Shown: positions 1 through 7,569, numbered from the stretch's first letter. The stretch: 9,108 nt of DNA from WTAW01 sp050124775 (GCA_050124775.1 JASFEP010000167.1:1-9108); one strand, 5' to 3'. Translations and numbers: made by a program. Notes: generated from the letters alone by a model not told the origin.

Positions 1-71
1 CCATAACAACAATCCCAAATATCATTGTAAAAGTCCTTCTATAGTGAGTTCGAAGGGATCTTAGTCTCGAT

Positions 72-80
72 GAGGAGGGA
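72..80 (+). promoter_or_regulatory. Ribosome binding site deciding the ferredoxin start
   Basis: GAGGAGGGA ends 4 nt before the ATG at 85. It overlaps the alternative in-frame ATG at 70, which has no Shine-Dalgarno of its own, so translation from 85 is favoured. Confidence 0.7.
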
Positions 81-84
81 TGGA

Positions 85-789
85 ATGAGTAAAGACCTAG
101 ATAATTTATCACCTAAGAATTCAAGCCTATCGCGAAGAGAGTTCTTGAAAATCTCCGGAAATATGGCAGTTCTGGTCGGTACAGGCGGTGCTCTGAAGGA
201 ATTTATTTGGCTGAGAAATGGTATAGCCGCAATTCCTGCGTCTGAAGGTTATCTCCTAATAGATACGAAGAAATGTCAGGGATGTCTAACGTGCATGCTT
301 GCCTGTTCGCTAGCGCATGAGGGGGAAGAAAGCCTTTCCCTTTCCAGAATTCAAATACTTCAAAATCCTTTTGAAGGATTTCCTGATGATCTTGATATAT
401 CGCAATGCCGGCAGTGTGTAGATCCGAAATGTGTGGAAGCCTGTCCAACCGATGCGTTGTTTGTGGACAAAGAGCACAGCAACATTAGGCGCATCGATGA
501 GACGAAGTGTATAGGTTGTGAAAGCTGTATCGAAGCATGTCCGTACACACCTTCACGTTCTATCTGGGATGGGGACGAAGAACACGCTCTGAAGTGTGAT
601 TTATGTCTCGATACGCCTTTTTGGAATCAAAAGGGAGGGCCCGAAGGAAAACAGGCCTGCGTGGAATTATGTCCTCTGGGCGCACTGAAGTTCACAAAAG
701 AGATCCCGAACCAGCAAGGTGACAGGGGATATAATGTCAATTTGCGAGGACCCGGCTGGAAGAAACTGGGTTTCTCAGTGGATGATTGA
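85..789 (+). CDS. Tat-exported four-cluster ferredoxin (YdhY-like), AOR partner
   Basis: Predicted electron-transfer subunit of 234 residues that would pass electrons to or from the adjacent aldehyde oxidoreductase. Sixteen cysteines fall into four groups suited to four [4Fe-4S] clusters: C64/C67/C70/C74, C108/C111/C116/C120, C142/C145/C148/C152 and C171/C174/C192/C196. The N-terminus has a twin-arginine motif, SRREFLK at residues 16-22, followed by a moderately hydrophobic stretch to about residue 50, so export or membrane anchoring by Tat is likely. The start at 85 is preferred over the in-frame ATG at 70 because the purine-rich GAGGAGGGA at 72-80 lies 4 nt before it. The arrangement, including the xxREFLxISG leader and CRQCxxPxC spacing, matches my memory of E. 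coli YdhY, an AOR-associated ferredoxin. Stop to AOR start is 53 nt, so one operon is likely. Substrate and redox partner are unknown. Confidence 0.88.
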   Translation: MSKDLDNLSPKNSSLSRREFLKISGNMAVLVGTGGALKEFIWLRNGIAAIPASEGYLLIDTKKCQGCLTCMLACSLAHEGEESLSLSRIQILQNPFEGFPDDLDISQCRQCVDPKCVEACPTDALFVDKEHSNIRRIDETKCIGCESCIEACPYTPSRSIWDGDEEHALKCDLCLDTPFWNQKGGPEGKQACVELCPLGALKFTKEIPNQQGDRGYNVNLRGPGWKKLGFSVDD

Positions 790-798
790 GGAGACAAA

Positions 799-846
799 AT
801 GAGTGAATTCGCGAACAAGAGAAGCCTAGGAAGGGGAATGAAATGA
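799..846 (+). CDS. 15-codon micro-ORF between ferredoxin and AOR genes
   Basis: Short frame MSEFANKRSLGRGMK, read directly from the DNA. It has a strong Shine-Dalgarno (GAGGAG at 789-794) 4 nt before its ATG, and its stop overlaps the AOR start codon as ATGA at 843-846. This geometry is typical of translational coupling: a ribosome ending here could restart on the AOR gene, which also has its own AGGAAGGGG at 828-836. The peptide resembles nothing I recognise and may not be functional. It could equally be a chance frame in a 53-nt spacer. Confidence 0.3.
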   Translation: MSEFANKRSLGRGMK

Positions 847-2891
847 AAGGCCATGTGGGAAAAATCCTAAGACTCAATTTGACGGACAGAAAAGCCTCCA
901 CACTAGAGACCAAGCAATATGAGGAGTGGGTTGGTGGACATGGAATGGGATCTGCGATTTTTTGGGATTTGGTGAAGGATAAGGCTATAAGCGGATTCGA
1001 TGAACGGAATATTATAACCATCATGTCCTCGCCTTTGAGTGGGACCCTGGCGCCGGCTGCCTCCGGAAGGACTGAAGTGCAGGGGATTGGTGTCCAGTCT
1101 TCTCCGGTTGAATGGTTCACCCGAGGAAACTTTGGCGGTCGGTTTAGCCCTATGATGAAGTATGCGGGTTGGGATGGGATCGTGATCGAGGGCAAAGCAG
1201 ATAGCCCGGTTTGGGTAGACATCCGGAATGAAAAGGTCGAGTTTAAAAGTGCCAAGGATTTATGGGGCTTGGACACCATGCAGACACAGCTTCAGATATG
1301 GAAAGAAGTCTGTGGTGACGGCGGTTTCGGAAGATGGATACCGATAGGTGGGGCTAAGGGCGGTAAAAGAACTACACAGCGACCTGCGGTTTTGGCCATT
1401 GGACCATCAGGAGAAAGAAAAAGCCGAGTGGGCTGTTTGATCCATGATGCTGGAAATGCTGTGGGCCAGGGTGGATTCGGAGGTATATGGGGAGCAAAGA
1501 ATCTGAAGGCCATTAGCGTTATCGGGACGCAGAGTATTCCAGTGGCAGATCCAAACGCACTTCTGGAGGCGCGCCTATGGGCTTCCAAAAAATATGGGTT
1601 TCATGTCGATTATGAAAAGGGCGTACGAAACCCCATCGATTTTATGTTCTGGGACAGGCCCGAACAGGCGCGAATTCAGTCATGTACCGGCTGTTATGAG
1701 GGCTGTCGGAATCGCTATGAACACGGAATCGGAAATGAGTCTCAATGTGTGGAGACATTTTACTCTTTTTACGACAGGGCAAAACATGGCGGTCATACGA
1801 CCCAAGCTGCGTTCAAAGCAACAGATTTACTGCAAAAATACGGCATAAATGCCTATGAAGCTTGGCGAGGATTGGAGTACCTGAATAAGCTCTACAAGAT
1901 GGGTATTGTAGGCCCAGGGAAAGATATAGCTTGTGATCTTCCCTTCGATAAGATGGGGGAAACAGAATTGATCGAAAAATTCCTCCATATCACGACTTTC
2001 AGAGAAGGTATCGGAGACATTTTTGCCGAAGGATTCTACAGAGCCGCTTTCGAATGGGGCCGTTTGGAAAAGGATTTAAAATCCGGATTACTTCAATATC
2101 CTTATTGGGGGCTTCCCGAACATGCTTATGATCCCAGGGGAGAGGTGAGTTGGGGCTATGCCTCTATTCTGGGAGACAGGGATGCCAATGAACATGATTT
2201 CAATTTCTTGTTCTGGGAACCCAGCCGTGCCAAGTGGGCAGGCAAATCGCCGCCATACGAGGCCGAATGGGTCACCAAGGTCATCGCCGAAAAGTTGGTT
2301 CCGTATGAGGGCGATCCTCTGATGTTGGATTACAGTGCGGAGAATATTTACTCTGGCCATCTGGCGAAGCTTACGGTATGGTTTAGACACTACACCCGCT
2401 TTTGGAAACAATCGGCCCTCTACTGCGATTATCGCTGGCCTGATTTTATCAGAAAAGATTCTCCGGATGGTCGAGGAACGACTGGAGAAGGAGAGCCGAA
2501 ATATCTTAATGCTGTGACAGGTAAAGAATTCAGCTTCCGGGAAGGGATGGAACTGGGGCGTAAAATTTGGAATTTAGACAATGCCATTTGGACACTGCAG
2601 GGACGGCATCGGGATATGGTTCATTTTGCAGATTATATCTACGAGCAACCCTTTAGACCGAACTGGCCTTCGGCCTGGCTTCCGGGAAGAATAGACGGAA
2701 AATGGGATTTTGTCCGTGTTGACGGGCGTCATTTGGATAGAGACAAGTTCGAAGAATTCAAGACCAAGTATTATCAATGTGAAGGATGGGACACCGAGAC
2801 AGGTTGGCCTCAAAAGAAGACGCTCGATTCATTGGGTATGGACCATATCGCCGTCGCTCTTTCAGATTGTGCCAAACTGGGCAATGAATAG
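843..2891 (+). CDS. Aldehyde ferredoxin oxidoreductase family protein (YdhV-like, tungsten/molybdenum)
   Basis: Predicted 682-residue oxidoreductase of the AOR family, which uses a tungsto- or molybdo-bispterin plus one [4Fe-4S] cluster to interconvert aldehydes and carboxylates or, in some branches, to do other low-potential chemistry. The N-terminal GHVGKILRLNLT and the WVGGHGMG segment (residues 29-36) are characteristic of the family's pterin-binding first domain. The cluster ligands are visible as C281-x2-C284-x3-C288 with a distant C528, and HAYDPRG (427-433) lies in the usual second half. A glycine-rich, basic stretch at about 160-180 (for example GGAKGGKRTTQRP) precedes the AIGPSGE motif and separates it from E. 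coli YdhV; it recalls BamB-like relatives, but I cannot place it firmly. There is no signal peptide. The Shine-Dalgarno AGGAAGGGG (828-836) lies 6 nt upstream. It follows the Tat ferredoxin gene in an operon. The substrate cannot be read from sequence. Confidence 0.9.
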   Translation: MKGHVGKILRLNLTDRKASTLETKQYEEWVGGHGMGSAIFWDLVKDKAISGFDERNIITIMSSPLSGTLAPAASGRTEVQGIGVQSSPVEWFTRGNFGGRFSPMMKYAGWDGIVIEGKADSPVWVDIRNEKVEFKSAKDLWGLDTMQTQLQIWKEVCGDGGFGRWIPIGGAKGGKRTTQRPAVLAIGPSGERKSRVGCLIHDAGNAVGQGGFGGIWGAKNLKAISVIGTQSIPVADPNALLEARLWASKKYGFHVDYEKGVRNPIDFMFWDRPEQARIQSCTGCYEGCRNRYEHGIGNESQCVETFYSFYDRAKHGGHTTQAAFKATDLLQKYGINAYEAWRGLEYLNKLYKMGIVGPGKDIACDLPFDKMGETELIEKFLHITTFREGIGDIFAEGFYRAAFEWGRLEKDLKSGLLQYPYWGLPEHAYDPRGEVSWGYASILGDRDANEHDFNFLFWEPSRAKWAGKSPPYEAEWVTKVIAEKLVPYEGDPLMLDYSAENIYSGHLAKLTVWFRHYTRFWKQSALYCDYRWPDFIRKDSPDGRGTTGEGEPKYLNAVTGKEFSFREGMELGRKIWNLDNAIWTLQGRHRDMVHFADYIYEQPFRPNWPSAWLPGRIDGKWDFVRVDGRHLDRDKFEEFKTKYYQCEGWDTETGWPQKKTLDSLGMDHIAVALSDCAKLGNE

Positions 2892-3103
2892 TTGCTGTCC
2901 CTGGAATTTCCTATCATTCTAGAAGGATGTCAACCTTATAAAAAAAATCTTCATAAAGCGGTTCTAAGAGGAGTGGGGTGAGTGAGGGGTCTCGAATCCT
3001 GAACGAGGAGTTTCAATTTCCGCCTGAAAAACTGGTTTTTCCCTGGAAAATATCTGATTTTGTTTTATCAAGCATATCCATAATTAAGCAGGTTTAAACA
3101 ATT
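2892..3103. other. Gene-free stretch downstream of AOR, containing the putative left island junction
   Basis: No credible coding frame and no convincing GC-rich terminator follow the AOR stop. The TTCTAGAA palindrome near 2918 is not followed by a T-tract. The stretch contains the partial tRNA-His sequence annotated separately at 2973-2996. Beyond it the sequence becomes AT-rich and lacks any other tRNA half, so the repeat is a 3'-end fragment and not a decayed whole tRNA. Confidence 0.5.
2973..2996 (-). repeat. Putative attachment-site remnant: 24-bp copy of the tRNA-His 3' end
   Basis: This segment is identical over 24 bp to 7960-7983. In the tRNA this covers the encoded CCA, the discriminator base, the 3' strand of the acceptor stem, the 3' strand of the T stem and part of the T loop. 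Identity breaks immediately on both sides, with only scattered matches to about 3004. The orientation is the same as in the intact tRNA gene. A same-oriented 3'-terminal tRNA fragment about 5 kb from the intact gene is what tyrosine-recombinase integration leaves behind, the displaced original end lying at the far side of the insert. No integrase is seen, so the mechanism is inferred. Confidence 0.72.
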
Positions 3104-3123
3104 TTTGTGACGCGTTTGTGACG
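3104..3123. repeat. Helically phased direct repeat upstream of the kinase gene
   Basis: TTTGTGACG occurs at 3104-3112 and again at 3115-3123, an offset of 11 bp or about one helical turn. It ends 36 bp before the proposed -35 box. Direct repeats at this spacing can bind regulators on one face of DNA, so this may be an activator site for the kinase gene. The short length makes chance recurrence possible. Confidence 0.35.
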
Positions 3124-3159
3124 TGAGGAGAGGTCTGTCTTCGTTTCCTTAGGCTCCGA

Positions 3160-3188
3160 TTGACTCTCGTCTGATTAATTGATATCCT
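3160..3188 (+). promoter_or_regulatory. Sigma-70-like promoter for the kinase gene
   Basis: TTGACT at 3160-3165 and TATCCT at 3183-3188 are separated by 17 bp. This would start transcription near 3195, giving a leader of about 20 nt before the ATG at 3216. The ribosome binding site AGGGGG (3205-3210) fits inside that leader, 5 nt from the start. Confidence 0.5.
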
Positions 3189-3215
3189 TTTTTCGAAATG
3201 AAATAGGGGGTAACA

Positions 3216-6200
3216 ATGGGCGTAAAATGCTCCATGTGTGGAACCGACAATACCCAAGATTCTGAGTTCTGCAAAAAGTGCGGCACTCAGATAATATACA
3301 CTGAAGAAAAACCTCTTCCTACACAGACTTTGGAAGCGCCCAAAAAAGAACTAACAACGGGCTCTACATTCGCAAGCAGATACCAGATTATTGAAGAACT
3401 CGGCAGAGGAGGTATGGGGCGAGTCTATAAAGCGACTGACAAAAAGATTAATGAGAAAGTTGCCCTGAAGCTCATCAAGCCGGAGATTGCATCTGATAAA
3501 AGGACTCTAGAGCGGTTCGGTAATGAACTGAGGATGGCCCGCAAGATTACCCATAAGAATGTCGGTAAGATGTACGACATCAATGAGGAAAAAGGAACTC
3601 ATTACATCACCATGGAATATGTGTCCGGTCAAGACCTTAAAGGATTGATTAAACAGACTGGACAATTAGCAATTGGGACATCTATATCCATAGCAAAACA
3701 AGTCTGTGAGGGCATGTCAGAAGCCCACAAGACAGGAGTTATTCATAGAGACTTAAAGCCAAGCAATATCATGATTGACCGAGAGGGAAATGTTCGGATT
3801 ATGGACTTTGGTATTGCTCGATCATTGAAAGAAAAAGGCATAACGGGTGCTGGAATAATGATTGGAACTCCTGAGTATATGTCGCCTGAGCAAGCTGAAG
3901 CGAAAGAAGCAGACCAATGTTCTGATATATATTCACTGGGCGTTATTCTGTACGAGATGGTAACTAGCAGAGTGCCTTTTGAAGGTGATACTGCCTTAAG
4001 CATTGCCATGAAGCACAAGGGTGAAGAACCTAAAGACCCGAAAGAGTACAATGCACAAATTCCTGATGACTTGAGTCAACTGATACTGAAGTGCTTGGAA
4101 AAGGATAAGGAGAGCAGGTATCAAAGTGCAGGAGAAATACGGACAGAGCTTGAGAATATGGAGAAAGGTATTCCTACTACCGATAGAGCAATCCCTAAGA
4201 GAATGCCTCTTACTTCAAAAGAAATAACCGTAACATTTGGATTGAAAAAACTCTTGGTGCCTGCCTTGGCAACAGTCGCTGTTATTATTATTGCAGCTGT
4301 TATATGGCAGCCCTGGTCAAAAAAAGCACTCTCTCCACTCCCATCAGGCAAACCCTCTCTTGTTATTATGTATTTCGAAAACAACACCGGAGATGAGAGT
4401 TTAAATCATTACAGGAAAGCTATTTCTGATCTGTTGATTACGGATCTTTCTCAATCCAAGCATCTTGACGTTATGGGGGGCGATCAACTCTTCAATATAT
4501 TGGAAGATCTGAATCTCTTGGAGGCGAAGAATTATTCTTCCAAGGCGTTGAAGGATGTCGCATCCCGGGGAAGAGCTTCATATATACTACAGGGCAACTA
4601 TACGAAGGCAGAGGATGCTTTTCGCATCAGCGTGATGCTGCATGAAGCCAGCACGATGAAACGGCTGAGCTCCGAGATGTTCGAGGGAACAGGCGAAAAA
4701 AGCATTTTTACCATGGTGGACAAAATAACCAGAACCATCAAATCGAATTTCGAGATTTCAGCAGTGGATTTAGCCAGTGACATCGATGAAAACATCGAAA
4801 ATATCACAACCAATTCGACTGAGGCGTTGAAATACTACAGCGAGGGAAGAAAATACCATAACAGTGGAGATTACAGGGAAAGCATTCAGCTCATGGAAAA
4901 AGCTGTGGAAATCGACCCGAAATTCGCTATGGCTCTCCGGTCATTAGCAATGAGCTATAATAATCTTGGTATGGATAATGAGAGTCAAAAATATATAACT
5001 AAAGCATTGGAGTTGGCGGACCGATTGCCGGAGAGAGAGCGTTTCCAGATCATGGGTGATTTCTACGGCCAAACAGAACGGACCTATGATAAGGCCATAG
5101 ACGCCTATAAAAGATTGCTGGAAGTTTATCCGGAAGATACGACAGGAAACCATAATTTGGGAATTAGATACCATGCACTTGAACAATGGGATAAGGCTAT
5201 TGAACGATATGAGATTGCCAAAAAAAATAATACCGAGTTCTATGATACATACTTATCATTAGCAGCGACATACAGGGCAAAACAAATGTACGGGAAGGCA
5301 AAGGAGGTGCTCGAGTACTATCTTGCCAACTTTAGAGACCACGATAGTATCCGTCGGGGCCTGGCCCGTCTTTATATTGATCAGGGAAGGCTTGATCTCG
5401 CTCTAGCTGAAGCCGACAAGGCCTTCATACTTGACCCGGACAGTTGGAATAATTATCAGCTCAAGGGTGATATTTTGCTTTATCAGGGAGACCTGATGAA
5501 GGCAGAAGAAGAGTACCAGAACATGCTGAAGGTGAGAGAGCCTTTGGGGCAGGGATGGGGAAGACAGAGGATGTCGGTGCTGTATACACATCAAGGAAAA
5601 TTCGGAGATTCTTTAAAGATGTTTGAACAGGCTTTGGCCCTTGCCAAAATAGCAGGGCAAAGAACGTGGGAGGCGATGTCTCATTCAGGACTTGCGTCAG
5701 TCTATTACTCCTCAAGAAAGCCTGAGCAAGCATTGCTGGAGTGCGAGGAGGCTCTGAACATCGCTAGAGAAACAGATCTTTTAAGCATCGAACGCTCTAC
5801 CTTAGCTCTTAAGGGGCATGTTTTCCTAGAAATGAATTCTCTCGCTGAAGCCCAGAGGACCGCAGATGAGTTGAAAAGACTGATCGAGGAGGGACTGGAC
5901 GAAAAGATCATCAGGCTCTATTTTCACCTTGCGGGTTGCATTGAGCTCGAAAAAAAGAATTTTCCCCAGGCAATAGAACACATCCAGAAAGCCTTATCTC
6001 TTCAATCCTTCGGCCCTCTCAACAAGTCTGCGGATTTTATCGATTCGTTGGCTACAGCCTATTATGAGTCTGGAGATCTGGATAAAGCGATGGAGCAATA
6101 TGAAAGAATAACCGAGCTGAATACAGGAAGACGTAGCAATGGGGAGATTTTTGTGAGAAGTTTTTACATGGTCGGAAAGATTTACGAGCAGCAGGGCGAT

Positions 6201-6323
6201 ATCGCCGAAGCCATCGAACATTACGAAAAATTCCTCGACCTGTGGAAGGACGCTGACCCTGGGATAGCTGAGGTTGATGATGCGAGGGTAAGGCTGTTGG
6301 GGTTGAAGACAGAAAATCCTTAA
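3216..6323 (+). CDS. Membrane Ser/Thr kinase: zinc ribbon, Hanks kinase domain, TM segment, TPR array
   Basis: Predicted 1035-residue signalling kinase. Residues 1-23 form a zinc ribbon, C5-x2-C8 and C19-x2-C22. Residues 56-313 are a complete Hanks kinase domain: glycine loop G63-x-G65-x2-G68, ATP lysine K85, helix-C E104, catalytic H177-R178-D179 with K181 and N184, metal-binding D197-F198-G199, SPE at 223-225 in the APE position, and D237. All key residues are present, so it should be active, and it is an RD kinase probably controlled through its activation loop. A single membrane span lies at about 346-363. Residues 378-515 look like the small domain, related to FlgO/TolB-N, that precedes TPRs in many such proteins; this is tentative. 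From about 535 to 1010 there are many tetratricopeptide repeats, e.g. GDYRESIQLMEKAVEIDP (551-568), likely periplasmic protein-binding modules. Its substrate and stimulus are unknown. It stands alone, with its own promoter, inside the putative island. Confidence 0.9.
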   Translation: MGVKCSMCGTDNTQDSEFCKKCGTQIIYTEEKPLPTQTLEAPKKELTTGSTFASRYQIIEELGRGGMGRVYKATDKKINEKVALKLIKPEIASDKRTLERFGNELRMARKITHKNVGKMYDINEEKGTHYITMEYVSGQDLKGLIKQTGQLAIGTSISIAKQVCEGMSEAHKTGVIHRDLKPSNIMIDREGNVRIMDFGIARSLKEKGITGAGIMIGTPEYMSPEQAEAKEADQCSDIYSLGVILYEMVTSRVPFEGDTALSIAMKHKGEEPKDPKEYNAQIPDDLSQLILKCLEKDKESRYQSAGEIRTELENMEKGIPTTDRAIPKRMPLTSKEITVTFGLKKLLVPALATVAVIIIAAVIWQPWSKKALSPLPSGKPSLVIMYFENNTGDESLNHYRKAISDLLITDLSQSKHLDVMGGDQLFNILEDLNLLEAKNYSSKALKDVASRGRASYILQGNYTKAEDAFRISVMLHEASTMKRLSSEMFEGTGEKSIFTMVDKITRTIKSNFEISAVDLASDIDENIENITTNSTEALKYYSEGRKYHNSGDYRESIQLMEKAVEIDPKFAMALRSLAMSYNNLGMDNESQKYITKALELADRLPERERFQIMGDFYGQTERTYDKAIDAYKRLLEVYPEDTTGNHNLGIRYHALEQWDKAIERYEIAKKNNTEFYDTYLSLAATYRAKQMYGKAKEVLEYYLANFRDHDSIRRGLARLYIDQGRLDLALAEADKAFILDPDSWNNYQLKGDILLYQGDLMKAEEEYQNMLKVREPLGQGWGRQRMSVLYTHQGKFGDSLKMFEQALALAKIAGQRTWEAMSHSGLASVYYSSRKPEQALLECEEALNIARETDLLSIERSTLALKGHVFLEMNSLAEAQRTADELKRLIEEGLDEKIIRLYFHLAGCIELEKKNFPQAIEHIQKALSLQSFGPLNKSADFIDSLATAYYESGDLDKAMEQYERITELNTGRRSNGEIFVRSFYMVGKIYEQQGDIAEAIEHYEKFLDLWKDADPGIAEVDDARVRLLGLKTENP

Positions 6324-6396
6324 ATTTATTTGTGTTGCATACCAGTAATTTTGTCTACTCACTTTTCCTGTAAATAAGCAAGTCACGCCACTTTCC

Positions 6397-6426
6397 AGAA
6401 AATGGGATAATTGTTATCATTTTTCT
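6397..6426. terminator. Possible AT-rich stem-loop terminator between convergent genes
   Basis: AGAAAAT, GATAA, a TTG loop, TTATC and ATTTTTCT can fold into an imperfect stem with a GG bulge on the left side and an extra T on the right. It lies 74 nt after the kinase stop in the gap between two convergent genes, where a terminator is expected, and the right arm supplies a short T run. Its low GC content makes it weak by the usual model. The remainder of 6324-6559 holds nothing I can identify. Confidence 0.3.
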
Positions 6427-6559
6427 TGAAATCTGTCCTATTTTGACCTGAAAATCACACGATAATGGACCCCACGCTCCCAAAATAGCCTAGAAATTGG
6501 AGTCAAAATCCCATGTCTTTTTTAGCTATATGCTGATAACTCCCAAAAACAGGAAGAAT

Positions 6560-7102
6560 CTACTTCTCCCCCTCCTTCGGCTTTAGCTCAAAGCCGAGTT
6601 GCATCATCATGCCCAGCATATCTGTTTCATCTCTCATTTCAATAATTTTTCCATCTTTTATTGTGAATATGTAAATAGCTCCGACTTTGAAAGTATTGCC
6701 TGGCGGTGGGAATCCTTCAAGTTCGTTTTCTTGAGTACCTTCTATCATACCCCTGGCAATAACCTTGTTATCCACAGCATATATTTCTTCAAAATTGTGT
6801 GAGATGTCTGGAATAGCCTCCATAATCATTTTGGTAAACTTTATGTTTTCTTCTCCAGACATTGGATTCAGATTTCCTGACGGGCTGTAGTAGACAGTTT
6901 CAGGACTATAGTACTCTCTCATTTTTTCTACATCCCCCGATTCCACTGCTTTATAAAAGCTTTTAAAGAGCTGAATATTCTGCTCTTCGACTGCTGCCTG
7001 GGCTCTGAACTCTTCAAGCTCTGCTATCGCTTCCTTGTCCTGGCAGCCTACCATAAAGCATAAAATCAGAGCTAGAGGTAAAATTAGGCCGAGTTTTTTC
7101 AT
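6560..7102 (-). CDS. SnoaL-like domain lipoprotein
   Basis: Predicted 180-residue secreted lipoprotein. The start at 7102 gives a textbook type II signal peptide: MKK, a hydrophobic core, and lipobox MVGC with the acylated cysteine at residue 20. A strong AGGAGG (7109-7114) lies 6 nt upstream. A longer frame to 7159 would bury the signal peptide and is rejected. After a short helical linker, residues from about 40 to 165 read as a SnoaL-like (NTF2-fold) domain: FKSFYKAVESGDVEKMREYY, then SGEENI, MEAIPDISHNFEEIYAVDN, IARGMIEGTQ, and a C-terminal IYIFTIKDGKIIEMRDETD. In this superfamily the pocket may be enzymatic (ester or polyketide cyclase) or only ligand-binding, and no specific function can be assigned. 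It is convergent with the kinase gene and divergent from the MntA-like gene, so it forms its own transcription unit. Confidence 0.82.
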   Translation of the reverse strand: MKKLGLILPLALILCFMVGCQDKEAIAELEEFRAQAAVEEQNIQLFKSFYKAVESGDVEKMREYYSPETVYYSPSGNLNPMSGEENIKFTKMIMEAIPDISHNFEEIYAVDNKVIARGMIEGTQENELEGFPPPGNTFKVGAIYIFTIKDGKIIEMRDETDMLGMMMQLGFELKPKEGEK

Positions 7103-7149
7103 AGAAAACCTCCTGTTACTCAATATGAAACCCTCTTGACTTGATGATA

Positions 7150-7178
7150 ATTCAATCAAACATGGTAATCTATGTCAA
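7150..7178 (-). promoter_or_regulatory. Candidate promoter of the lipoprotein gene
   Basis: On the minus strand a perfect TTGACA (7173-7178) is followed after 17 bp by TTGAAT (7150-7155), a 4-of-6 match to the -10 consensus. It would leave a leader of about 40 nt carrying the AGGAGG. The -10 is the weak part of the call. Confidence 0.4.
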
Positions 7179-7210
7179 CAAAAAACAAGGGATAAAGAAA
7201 GACATCGAGG

Positions 7211-7225
7211 GATTCGAAGGATTCG
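7211..7225. repeat. Short direct repeat in the divergent control region
   Basis: GATTCG occurs at 7211-7216 and 7220-7225, and the segment also carries the palindromes TTCGAA (7213-7218) and TCGCGA (7223-7228). It sits just before the proposed -35 of the MntA-like gene, where autoregulatory operators of toxin-antitoxin loci often lie. The function is inference only. Confidence 0.25.
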
Positions 7226-7234
7226 CGAGTTCTC

Positions 7235-7263
7235 TTGATAAAAAACCAAAAATAAATTAGGAT
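7235..7263 (+). promoter_or_regulatory. Candidate promoter of the MntA/HepT operon
   Basis: TTGATA (7235-7240) and TAGGAT (7258-7263) are spaced by 17 bp and lie 24 bp before the ATG at 7288, with GGGAG (7276-7280) as ribosome binding site. Both boxes deviate from consensus. Confidence 0.4.
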
Positions 7264-7287
7264 TTAAACGAAAAAGGGAGTAGCAAT

Positions 7288-7569
7288 ATGACAGTTCCAG
7301 AAATAAAAAAGAAGATGATTCCACTTCTCAATAAATATGGAATAAAGAAAGCTTCCTTATTTGGTTCAACTGTTAAAGAGGATAGTACTGAAGATAGTGA
7401 CATCGATGTACTCGTTGAAATGCCCGAAACGGCCACTCTGCTTGAATTGGCTGCTTTGAAAATCGAACTCGAAGAAATTCTAAAAAAGAAAGTCGATGTT
7501 CTCACATATGATTCTCTTCATCCCCTTCTTAGAGATAAAATTTTGGATGAACAAGAGGCCGTTTTGTGA
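7288..7569 (+). CDS. MntA-like minimal nucleotidyltransferase antitoxin
   Basis: Predicted 93-residue protein of the minimal nucleotidyltransferase family. The active-site signature GS-x10-D-x-D is clear: GS at residues 27-28, then DID after ten residues, with a downstream acidic residue in KKKVDVLTYD as third metal ligand. In characterised HepT/MntA modules this enzyme neutralises the HEPN RNase by transferring AMP to a tyrosine near its catalytic histidine. The start has GGGAG 7 nt upstream. The gene overlaps the following HEPN frame by GTGA (7566-7569), the usual tight coupling of this pair. The frame and motifs are intact, so the antitoxin appears functional although its partner gene is interrupted. 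Chromosomal solitary relatives exist, so a role independent of the toxin is possible. Confidence 0.88.
   Translation: MTVPEIKKKMIPLLNKYGIKKASLFGSTVKEDSTEDSDIDVLVEMPETATLLELAALKIELEEILKKKVDVLTYDSLHPLLRDKILDEQEAVL

Noticed and set aside
40..45. TATAGT as a -10 box for the redox operon
   Set aside because: No -35-like hexamer lies at 16-18 bp upstream (AAATAT is there), so the operon promoter is probably left of the window.
70..84. Upstream ATG at 70 as ferredoxin start
   Set aside because: The Shine-Dalgarno at 72-80 overlaps it and serves the ATG at 85; there is no ribosome binding site before 70.
6440..6509. 8-bp inverted repeat ATTTTGAC / GTCAAAAT as insertion-sequence ends
   Set aside because: The arms do not extend, there is no coding sequence or target duplication, and the length is within chance for AT-rich DNA.
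6577..6597. Perfect 8-bp GC-rich hairpin (TCGGCTTT/AAAGCCGA) taken as a terminator
   Set aside because: It lies inside the C-terminal codons of the lipoprotein gene and is not followed by a T-run on either strand.
7103..7159. Longer lipoprotein start at 7159
   Set aside because: It would put 19 polar residues before a perfect lipoprotein signal peptide, and the AGGAGG sits directly before the ATG at 7102.
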